From the NCBI GenBank assembly GCA_964628905.1, contig CAZVNS010000049.1, positions 1 to 10,017 of the forward strand: a DNA stretch of 10,017 nt, in the 5' to 3' direction. The translations under genes were made by a program, and so were the position numbers. The notes beneath the pieces are model-generated. The model saw nothing but the letters and a program-made list of their open reading frames with translations, searched no databases and was not told where the DNA came from. The first letter of the stretch is position 1. Every line of letters begins with the position of its first letter. Positions 1-5,553 of the stretch are shown here, in pieces. The DNA comes from JAJPXC01 sp964628905. Its GTDB lineage: Bacteria > Bacteroidota > Bacteroidia > Bacteroidales > Muribaculaceae.

Positions 1-392
1 CAAACGTGCCCTTCTTTGCCATTATGTCGCGATACTTCCAAAGGGTGCGCGCGTCGGGCACGTCATCTACGGTGCGTATGCCGAGAAAGCCGCGAAAACT
101 CAAGCGGTCAACTATCTGATACTCGGCCTGCTCGTCACTCAGCCCGTAAAGGCGCTGAAGAACGAGGACTTTGAAAACGAACACAGGGTCAAGGGGACGG
201 CGACCCGCATTGTTTTTCCGGTTGTTGTTCACCAGAGATTCCTCCAGTGTCGGACGGAACACCTCGAAATCAACAATCTTGTAGAGATATTTCCAGTTGA
301 TTTCCCAATTTCATCAGCTCAGACATTGTTATTTCATGCTCAAAGAGCGACTCTGACTCTATATTCTTGCGAAACTTTCTGCTGTTAGACAT
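1..392 (-). pseudogene. IS5-type transposase, N-terminal part, frameshifted and cut by the window edge
   Basis: The minus strand opens at ATG 392-390 with MSNSRKFRKNIESESLFEHE and continues through MSELMKLGNQLE, but this frame stops at TGA 272-270 after 40 residues. The rest of the protein continues in another frame (open from about 310 down to the edge): LYKIVDFEVFRPTLEESL, then a stretch with GRRPLDPVFVFKVL, LQRLYGLSDEQAEYQIVD, FRGFLGIRTVDDVPDARTLW. This matches, as I recall it, the N-terminal DUF772/InsH-like domain of IS5-family transposases common in Bacteroidales; the DDE catalytic part would lie outside the window. One extra base somewhere in 272-313 explains the break, and the second frame has no ATG of its own near the break. 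Most likely a decayed copy; a sequencing error or a recoding site cannot be excluded. Family assignment is firm at IS5/DUF772 level, subgroup unknown. Confidence 0.8.
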
Positions 393-410
393 AATTCGTG
401 TTGGTTTGTA

Positions 411-441
411 CAAAGATACGAATTATTTTTCTAATTTACAA
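411..441 (-). promoter_or_regulatory. Promoter of the transposase gene (Bacteroidetes -33/-7 type)
   Basis: Read on the minus strand, TTG (441-439) is followed after exactly 20 bases by TATCTTTG (418-411), a perfect match to the Bacteroidetes consensus TAnnTTTG with a TTG-type -33 element. The box lies about 18 bases before the transposase ATG, which gives a very short leader. It is the best promoter match in the window. Confidence 0.7.
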
Positions 442-628
442 GCGCTTAATTTATAGAAGTCCCCTTATAAATTATCTGTATGCAAATATTTTACTTAAAT
501 TTGAAACAACAATGCTGTTCCCGTTGTTCCATTCAGCAATAGCATCTACTTGCAACCTGATGATACCACCATGCATACCCCATGTATTTTGATGTGTTTG
601 CTTTCGTTTGTTCACAATAAGAGCTCTA

Positions 629-2152
629 TCACTCCCACTCGATGGTCGACGGGGGTTTGGAGGAGATGTCGTAGGTGACGCGGTTGACGCCGCGGACGTG
701 GTTGATGATGTCGTTGGAGACTTTTGCCAGGAAGTCGTAGGGTAGGTGGGCCCAGTCGGCGGTCATGGCGTCGGTCGAGGTGACGGCGCGCAGGGCCACG
801 GCTCTCTCGTAGGTGCGCTCGTCGCCCATCACGCCTACGCTCTGCACGGGTAGGAGTATCACACCGGCTTGCCAGACTTGGTCGTAGAGACCCCAGTCGC
901 GAAGTCCTTGGATGAAGATGTGGTCGGCTTCCTGGAGTACGGCTACTTTCTCGGGAGTGATGTCGCCGAGGATGCGGACGGCTAAGCCGGGACCGGGGAA
1001 GGGGTGTCGCTTGATCAGGTGCTCGGGCATGCCGAGCTCACGCCCTACGGCTCGCACTTCGTCCTTGAACAGTAGTCGCAGGGGTTCGCAAAGTCGGAGG
1101 TTCATCTTCTCGGGGAGTCCGCCTACGTTGTGGTGGCTCTTGATGGTGGTGCCGGTGATTGAGAGTGACTCGATGCAGTCGGGGTAGATGGTGCCTTGTG
1201 CGAGCCAGCGTACGTCCTTGATTTTATGGGCTTCTTGGTCGAAGACGTCAATGAAGCCTTTGCCTATGATCTTGCGTTTGCGCTCGGGGTCGGTGACGCC
1301 GGCGAGCTCGCTGAAGAATTTTGCCGATGCATCGACTCCGATTACGTTGAGTCCAACACATTCGTAGTCGTGAAGCACATTCTTAAACTCGTCCTTGCGG
1401 AGCATGCCGTGGTCTACGAAGATGCAGGTGAGGTTACGGCCGATGGCACGGTTGAGCAGCACGGCGGCCACAGATGAGTCGACGCCTCCGCTGAGGCCGA
1501 GCACTACTTTGTCGTCGCCGAGCTGGGCTTTGAGCTGCGCTACGGTGCTTTCGATGAATGAGGCGGCGCTCCATGTGCGCTTTGATCCGCAGATGCCTAC
1601 TACGAAGTTTTCAAGCAGCTGTGTGCCGCACTCGCTATGGAACACTTCGGGGTGGAATTGCACGCCCCATGTGCGTGTGCCGTTGATATGATAGGCGGCG
1701 ACTTTGACTTTGGGGGTCGAGGCTATGATTTTGAATTGGTCGGGCACTGATGTGATGGTGTCGCCGTGGCTCATCCACACTTGTGCTCCCGGGTCGATAT
1801 AGCGCATCAGGGGGTCGGAGGGGTCAACGTAGTCGAGGTTGGCACGGCCATATTCGCGGGTGTTGGCCGGCTCGACCTTGCCTCCTGTCTGGTAGGCGAT
1901 GAATTGCGCTCCGTAGCAGATGCCGAGCACGGGCATGCGTGAGGCTATCGACTGGATGTCGGCGCGGAATGCTTTGTCGTCGTAGACTGAGAATGGTGAG
2001 CCGGAGAGTATGCAGCCAATCACCGATGGGTCGTCGTGGGGAAATTTGTTGTAGGGTACTATCTCGCAGTAGGTTGAGAGTTCGCGCACTCTTCGGCCTA
2101 TGAGCTGTGTGGTCTGTGAGCCGAAGTCAAGGATTATGATCTTTTCTTGCAT
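629..2152 (-). CDS. guaA: GMP synthase (glutamine-hydrolysing)
   Basis: Converts XMP to GMP with glutamine and ATP, the last step of guanine nucleotide synthesis; cytoplasmic. The 507-residue protein has the full two-part structure. The N-terminal class I glutamine amidotransferase carries its nucleophile in GICYGAQF (Cys79) and the His-Glu pair in GVQFHPEVFH (His167, Glu169). The ATP-pyrophosphatase domain has the P-loop LGLSGGVDSS (221-227), and the C-terminal dimerisation domain has HPFPGPGLAVRI and ends in STIEWE, as GuaA normally does. Length is slightly below the 513-525 usual for the family. The start at 2152 (MQEKIIILDFGSQ) fits the family N-terminus. It is transcribed alone, divergent from trpS; a likely -7 box lies at 2183-2190. 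I see no guanine riboswitch, and the predicted leader is too short for one. No clear terminator follows the stop. Confidence 0.98.
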   Translation of the reverse strand: MQEKIIILDFGSQTTQLIGRRVRELSTYCEIVPYNKFPHDDPSVIGCILSGSPFSVYDDKAFRADIQSIASRMPVLGICYGAQFIAYQTGGKVEPANTREYGRANLDYVDPSDPLMRYIDPGAQVWMSHGDTITSVPDQFKIIASTPKVKVAAYHINGTRTWGVQFHPEVFHSECGTQLLENFVVGICGSKRTWSAASFIESTVAQLKAQLGDDKVVLGLSGGVDSSVAAVLLNRAIGRNLTCIFVDHGMLRKDEFKNVLHDYECVGLNVIGVDASAKFFSELAGVTDPERKRKIIGKGFIDVFDQEAHKIKDVRWLAQGTIYPDCIESLSITGTTIKSHHNVGGLPEKMNLRLCEPLRLLFKDEVRAVGRELGMPEHLIKRHPFPGPGLAVRILGDITPEKVAVLQEADHIFIQGLRDWGLYDQVWQAGVILLPVQSVGVMGDERTYERAVALRAVTSTDAMTADWAHLPYDFLAKVSNDIINHVRGVNRVTYDISSKPPSTIEWE

Positions 2153-2182
2153 CAGTAGATGGTGTAAGTTGTAACGATGGCG

Positions 2183-2190
2183 CGAAGATA
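2183..2190 (-). promoter_or_regulatory. Putative -7 box of guaA
   Basis: TATCTTCG on the minus strand is one base off the Bacteroidetes TAnnTTTG box and lies 30 bases before the guaA ATG. There is no TTG at the usual 19-21 base distance; that position is occupied by one arm of the hairpin at 2200-2238, so a DNA-binding factor might be involved. The predicted start point, near 2176, would leave the hairpin outside the guaA transcript. Confidence 0.45.
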
Positions 2191-2199
2191 CTAATAAAT

Positions 2200-2238
2200 T
2201 TCGAGCTTTCGCTCTCCCCCGGGGTGCGAAATCTCGAA
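2200..2238. repeat. Long imperfect inverted repeat (hairpin) in the guaA-trpS spacer
   Basis: Left arm TTCGAGCTTTCGC (2200-2212) pairs with right arm GCGAAATCTCGAA (2226-2238) at 12 of 13 positions; the 13-base loop contains CCCCCGGGG. It lies between the two divergent promoters and, with the promoters placed as here, is in neither transcript. It has no flanking T-run, so it is not a typical terminator. A double operator or a REP-like palindromic repeat are the main options. Confidence 0.6.
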
Positions 2239-2264
2239 CTGTAGCGACATGTGTTATGTTATAT

Positions 2265-2279
2265 ATTCAACCAACAGGT
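2265..2279 (+). repeat. 15-bp repeat, copy 1
   Basis: ATTCAACCAACAGGT occurs here and, exactly but inverted, at 9963-9977. Both copies are in spacers. This copy lies in the loop of an AT-rich inverted repeat (TTATATAT at 2259-2266, ATATATAA at 2285-2292). Function unknown. Confidence 0.55.
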
Positions 2280-2289
2280 ATTGTATATA

Positions 2290-2304
2290 TAATTGTAACA
2301 ATTA
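2290..2304. promoter_or_regulatory. Perfect 7-1-7 palindrome, possible operator
   Basis: TAATTGT-A-ACAATTA is a perfect inverted repeat with a one-base centre. It lies about 47 bases upstream of the trpS -7 box and over 100 bases upstream of the guaA one, a place suited to a dimeric regulator acting on trpS. No regulator can be named from the sequence. Confidence 0.35.
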
Positions 2305-2350
2305 AGCGACTGCAAGGTTGATGACATGATGTTATATCGGCATAAAATTG

Positions 2351-2358
2351 TAACTTTG
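2351..2358 (+). promoter_or_regulatory. -7 box of trpS
   Basis: TAACTTTG matches the Bacteroidetes TAnnTTTG consensus. It ends 19 bases before the trpS ATG, so the leader would be only about 10-15 bases long, too short for a T-box or attenuator. No TTG is seen at the proper -33 distance. Confidence 0.6.
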
Positions 2359-2377
2359 TGCCAAAATCTCACATACA

Positions 2378-3463
2378 ATGGAAAAAGTAATACTCACCGG
2401 CGACCGCCCCACAGGTCGCCTGCACTTAGGGCACTACGTAGGGTCGCTCCGCCGCCGAGTGGAGCTTCAGAACTCAGGGCTTTACGACAAGATATTCATA
2501 ATGATAGCCGACGCACAGGCTCTTACCGACAATGCCGACAACCCCGACAAGGTGCGCCGCAACGTCATCGAGGTGGCCCTCGACTACCTCTCGGCCGGAC
2601 TCGACCCCACCAAATCGACCCTCTTCATACAGACGCAAGTTCCGGAGTTGGCCGAACTCGCATTCTACTACATGAACCTCGTGTCGGTGTCGCGAGTGCA
2701 GCGCAACCCCACGGTCAAGACCGAAATACAGATGCGCGGCTTCGAGAAGTCGATACCCATGGGCTTCTTCTCATACCCCGTAAGCCAGGCATCTGACATC
2801 ACTGCCTTCAAGGCCACCACAGTGCCCGTGGGCGAAGATCAAGCACCGATGATCGAGCTTACACGCGAGATTGTGGCACGCTTCAACCATATATACGGAC
2901 CCACACTCGTGGAGCCTGAGATATTGCTCCCTGACAACGCCGTGTGCATGCGTCTGCCCGGTACCGACGGCAAAGCCAAGATGTCGAAATCGCTCGGCAA
3001 CTGCATCTATCTCTCCGACACCCCCAAGGAGGTGAAGAAGAAGGTCAACTCCATGTACACCGACCCCGAACATCTCACCATCGACTCCCCCGGACACCTC
3101 GAAGGCAACTGCCCCTTCATCTACCTCGACGCTTTCGCCACCGACGAACAAGTACGTCGCTTCCTCCCCGACTACGACTCACTGCAAGCCCTCAAAGACC
3201 ACTACACCCGCGGTGGAGTGGGGGATGGCACAGTCAAAAAACTCCTCATCAACGTGCTTGAGGAGCTGCTCACACCCATCCGTGAGCGCCGTGCATATTG
3301 GGAACAACGCATCCCCGAGGTTTATGAGATACTACGCATGGGTTCAGAGGTAGCCCGCGAGCGTGCAGCGCAGACCCTCGACGAAGTCCGCTCAGCAATG
3401 CGCATCAACTACTTCGCCGACGCGGAACTGATAGCCGAGCAGGCCGCCCACTACAGCCGATAG
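2378..3463 (+). CDS. trpS: Tryptophan--tRNA ligase
   Basis: Charges tRNA-Trp with tryptophan in the cytoplasm; class I aminoacyl-tRNA synthetase with a Rossmann fold. The 361-residue protein opens with LTGDRPTGRLHLGHYVGSL, which holds the HIGH-type motif (HLGH, 16-19). Further on it has the active-site block VGEDQAPMIELTRE (151-164) and the KMSKS loop AKMSKSLGN (200-208). It is somewhat longer than the roughly 330 residues of the E. coli enzyme and resembles the TGDRPTG subtype that I recall from Bacteroidetes and Firmicutes. The ATG at 2378 is supported by the family N-terminus and by the -7 box just upstream. It is a single-gene unit that ends at the two-way terminator shared with bioB. Confidence 0.97.
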   Translation: MEKVILTGDRPTGRLHLGHYVGSLRRRVELQNSGLYDKIFIMIADAQALTDNADNPDKVRRNVIEVALDYLSAGLDPTKSTLFIQTQVPELAELAFYYMNLVSVSRVQRNPTVKTEIQMRGFEKSIPMGFFSYPVSQASDITAFKATTVPVGEDQAPMIELTREIVARFNHIYGPTLVEPEILLPDNAVCMRLPGTDGKAKMSKSLGNCIYLSDTPKEVKKKVNSMYTDPEHLTIDSPGHLEGNCPFIYLDAFATDEQVRRFLPDYDSLQALKDHYTRGGVGDGTVKKLLINVLEELLTPIRERRAYWEQRIPEVYEILRMGSEVARERAAQTLDEVRSAMRINYFADAELIAEQAAHYSR

Positions 3464-3486
3464 CCACTGTTTCGGCTAAACGATTA

Positions 3487-3522
3487 AAAGGCCTTAAGGA
3501 GTTGTTTCTCCCTAAGGCCTTT
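3487..3522. terminator. Two-way intrinsic terminator between trpS and bioB
   Basis: AAAGGCCTTAAGGAG (3487-3501) and CTCCCTAAGGCCTTT (3508-3522) form a 15-bp stem with a single mismatch and the 6-base loop TTGTTT. The A-run at 3486-3489 becomes a T-run on the minus strand, and the right arm ends in TTTGTT on the plus strand. It therefore suits both converging transcripts, trpS from the left and the six-gene run ending in bioB from the right. Confidence 0.88.
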
Positions 3523-3541
3523 GTTACGTCGATTGCTATTA

Positions 3542-4501
3542 TTACCAGCGGTAACCGGCGGCAGCAGTGGCGTCACGATCCTCATCGACAGTGGAGCCGA
3601 TGGTGGTGAGCAGGTTTCCCACTATTGCGCCGTTGACCGCTATCTCCATGGCCTCAACCTGCTGTTCGCGGCTCAGGCGAGCACGTCCTCCGGCAAAGCG
3701 TATCTGCGCCCTGGGGTGGGCGAAGCGGAATATGGCGAGCGTGTCAAGGATATCGTCTGGCGATATCAGCTCTGTGTCCTGCAAGGGTGTGCCGGGTATG
3801 GGGTTGAGAATGTTGACGGGGATGGATGCGGGATGAACTTGGCGTAATGTTACTGCCAGCTCAGCACGCTGCTCGAAAGTCTCCCCCATGCCGATGATGC
3901 CTCCTGAGCAAACCTCAAATCCAATCTCTCGCGCAAGTTGTATCGTGTGCAGCTTGTCGTCGATGGTGTGGGTGGTGCAAAGATGTGGGAAATATGATGG
4001 GACCGTCTCGAGGTTGCAGTGGTAACGCCGCACACCAGCATCCCAAAGCCGCTGCAAGTCATCGCGGTTGAGCAATCCAAGCGAGGCGCAGGTGCTAATG
4101 CCGACTCTCTCCTTGATGTACTTGAGCAAAGTGAGAACACCGTCAAGGGCGTTGCCATGAAGCGCCTTACCCGAGGTGACGAGCGAGAAACGCTTCACCC
4201 CCGCTTGGTGGTTTTCGCGGGCGGCACGCATGCACTCCTCTTTGTCAACGAGGTCGTAGATGTCGCAGTGGGTATCGAAATGCGCTGATTGTGCGCACCA
4301 CTTGCAATTCTCGGAGCAACGCCCTGAGCGGGCGTTGACTATGGAGCATGTGTCGAACTGTTCCGGCACCATCTGCCGAGTTATCTCCTTGGCCGCGGTG
4401 CGCAGCTCGGGATTGCCGGCATACCGGCATAACGACATCACCTCTTCGTCGGTAAGCTGGCCACCGGCGAGTATACGGTTCTTAAAATCAGTGAGTGACA
4501 T
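3542..4501 (-). CDS. bioB: Biotin synthase (radical SAM), unusual auxiliary-cluster cysteines
   Basis: Inserts sulfur into dethiobiotin to make biotin. The 319-residue protein has the radical SAM motif CSENCKWC (Cys62, Cys66, Cys69) and later BioB blocks: STCASLG (Cys138, equivalent to E. coli Cys128), FEVCSGGIIGMGET (Cys198, equivalent to Cys188) and IRFAGGR (Arg268, equivalent to Arg260). The E. coli Cys97 position is serine (RFSLVTSG, Ser106). The usual HNLD segment reads HCNLE (Cys162), and another cysteine follows at 175 (HLCTTHT). A classical [2Fe-2S] auxiliary cluster is thus doubtful; four cysteines (138, 162, 175, 198) could hold a four-iron cluster. It begins 6 bases after the smpB stop and is the last gene of the run. 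No other biotin gene lies nearby. The BioB identity is sure; the cluster type is inference. Confidence 0.95.
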   Translation of the reverse strand: MSLTDFKNRILAGGQLTDEEVMSLCRYAGNPELRTAAKEITRQMVPEQFDTCSIVNARSGRCSENCKWCAQSAHFDTHCDIYDLVDKEECMRAARENHQAGVKRFSLVTSGKALHGNALDGVLTLLKYIKERVGISTCASLGLLNRDDLQRLWDAGVRRYHCNLETVPSYFPHLCTTHTIDDKLHTIQLAREIGFEVCSGGIIGMGETFEQRAELAVTLRQVHPASIPVNILNPIPGTPLQDTELISPDDILDTLAIFRFAHPRAQIRFAGGRARLSREQQVEAMEIAVNGAIVGNLLTTIGSTVDEDRDATAAAGYRW

Positions 4502-4507
4502 TGTAGT

Positions 4508-4963
4508 TTAATGTTGGAAGGCGCGGGCCATCGAGCGCGAATCCTCACGCTCTTTAATCGACTGACGTTTGTCGTACTCCTTCTTACCGCGGCCGATGCC
4601 TATCACGAGTTTGGCCAAGCCGCGCTCGTTGATGAACAGGCGCAGTGGCACGATGGTAAATCCTGCTTCGGCTCCGGAGCGCTCAAGTCGGCGTATCTCC
4701 TTCTTATTGAGCAGCAGCTTGCGGTCGCGGCGGGCAGTGTGATTGTTGTATGTGCCGTAGAAGTATTCGGCGATGTACATGTTCTTTACCCATACTTCGC
4801 CGTTGGCCACGTAGCAGAATGTGTCGACCAACGAGGCTTTGCCCATACGTATCGACTTAATCTCAGTGCCGGTCAGTACGAGTCCGGCAGTGAAAGTCTC
4901 AGAGATGGCGTAGTCGTAGGTGGCGCGCTTATTCTTAATGTTTACGTCTTTTGCGAGTTTCAT
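4508..4963 (-). CDS. smpB: SsrA-binding protein SmpB
   Basis: Binds tmRNA and brings it to stalled ribosomes (trans-translation). The 151-residue basic protein shows the family blocks in order: NKRATYDYAISETFTAGLVL, GTEIKSIR, NMYIAEY, HTARRDRKLLL, and the basic C-terminal stretch GRGKKEYDKRQSIKERE that enters the decoding centre. Length is normal. Its ATG overlaps the TGA of the upstream Yip1-like gene (ATGA, 4960-4963), which suggests translational coupling, and bioB follows after 6 bases. No tmRNA gene is visible in the window. Confidence 0.97.
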   Translation of the reverse strand: MKLAKDVNIKNKRATYDYAISETFTAGLVLTGTEIKSIRMGKASLVDTFCYVANGEVWVKNMYIAEYFYGTYNNHTARRDRKLLLNKKEIRRLERSGAEAGFTIVPLRLFINERGLAKLVIGIGRGKKEYDKRQSIKEREDSRSMARAFQH

Positions 4964-5520
4964 AGATTATGAGGTAGTAGCATGCTCAGCAGCATGTTGA
5001 GTAAGATAGGTGGCAATAGCACAAGCAATATGGCCACCGAGATGAAGCGCCCGTTCTGGGCGGGGATAATGTGGAGGTAGCGTGTGGCCTTCCACATCAC
5101 CAGGGCTACAAGCACCGGGAGAAATTGCACAAGCGACAGCTCCAAAGGCATCAAGTTCTCAGTCATCGACACTAACGACATCAGTCCGAGGGAGTAGATG
5201 ATGAAAGTATCAACCCGCTGATGATCAATATCTCCATCGGCCACACATCGTTCGAGCATTGAAGGTACCAGGTTCTGCGCCAGCAGAAGGGTGACAAAAT
5301 ATGCTGCGAAGATGATGATGGCGCGTTCGAGCGGATAGACGATGCCCAAGTCGTGATGGTACAGCAGTTGACAGAATGCCGACAGCGCTACCACTCCGAG
5401 CAGGGGATATAGCCCTTCAGAGGTGTGCCGCTCAGGCTCTTGTTTCTCAGCGGCAATATCTTCCCACCCATGCTGGGGGCCGATGCTGAGCTGAAAAAGG
5501 TTGCGTATGAAGTGCCACAT
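4960..5520 (-). CDS. Yip1-like five-helix membrane protein
   Basis: Integral inner-membrane protein of 186 residues. After a soluble N-terminus (about 1-36) there are five hydrophobic segments at about 37-54, 67-85, 105-119, 125-143 and 159-182, the last rich in leucine (SVAILLVLLPPILLNMLL). This pattern and the N-terminus (MWHFIRNLFQLSIGPQHGWE) resemble the YIP1-domain proteins annotated in Bacteroidales, whose bacterial role is not known. I see no catalytic motif. The leader is made wholly of 7-base repeats (5524-5551) that supply purine-rich GGAAACAGAT just before the ATG. The 4-nt overlap with smpB couples the two genes. Membrane topology is well supported; the family name is a recalled match. 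Confidence 0.75.
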   Translation of the reverse strand: MWHFIRNLFQLSIGPQHGWEDIAAEKQEPERHTSEGLYPLLGVVALSAFCQLLYHHDLGIVYPLERAIIIFAAYFVTLLLAQNLVPSMLERCVADGDIDHQRVDTFIIYSLGLMSLVSMTENLMPLELSLVQFLPVLVALVMWKATRYLHIIPAQNGRFISVAILLVLLPPILLNMLLSMLLPHNL

Positions 5521-5523
5521 ATC

Positions 5524-5551
5524 TGTTTCCTATTTCCTGTTTCCTGACTCC
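5524..5551 (-). repeat. Heptamer tandem repeat in the leader of the Yip1-like gene
   Basis: On the minus strand four 7-base units stand in a row: GGAGTCA, GGAAACA, GGAAATA, GGAAACA. They are followed by GAT and the start codon, and fill nearly the whole 33-base gap between the peptidase stop and the next start. Each unit offers a GGA core that may serve as a weak ribosome binding site. Confidence 0.7.
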
Positions 5552-5553
5552 TG

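Larger units (their letters stand above)
1..480 (-). mobile_element. End of an IS5-like insertion sequence (5' end of element; outer limit uncertain)
   Basis: The transposase start and its promoter place one end of an insertion sequence here, with the other end beyond the window. The exact terminal inverted repeat cannot be fixed because only one end is visible. A candidate tip is the AT-rich block at about 459-480, where TTTATA and TTATAAA flank AGAAGTCCCC-like sequence, but there is no partner to compare with. From there to the guaA stop (about 480-628) I see no gene or hairpin, only AT-rich spacer. Confidence 0.5.

Noticed and set aside
398..592. 64-codon open frame on the plus strand in the spacer left of guaA
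   Set aside because: It starts inside the transposase promoter region on the opposite strand, is AT-rich spacer sequence, shows no domain and no sensible upstream signal.
1336..1345. GCGAGCTCGC palindrome similar to the hairpin arms
   Set aside because: It lies within guaA coding sequence and does not share the GAGC-4 bases-GCTC layout.
2216..2224. CCCCCGGGG taken as a separate site
   Set aside because: It is the loop of the 2200-2238 hairpin and is better described as part of it.
2153..2377. Guanine riboswitch or T-box leader for guaA or trpS
   Set aside because: The likely -7 boxes leave leaders of about 10-25 bases, and no conserved riboswitch core or T-box sequence is visible.
2326..2796. 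156-codon frame overlapping the trpS start
   Set aside because: The sequence is rich in Arg, Pro and His, as expected of a shifted frame in GC-rich coding DNA; the trpS frame explains the region.
4511..4972. 153-codon open frame opposite smpB
   Set aside because: It lies fully antisense to smpB, whose protein is unmistakable; the frame is a by-product of codon use.
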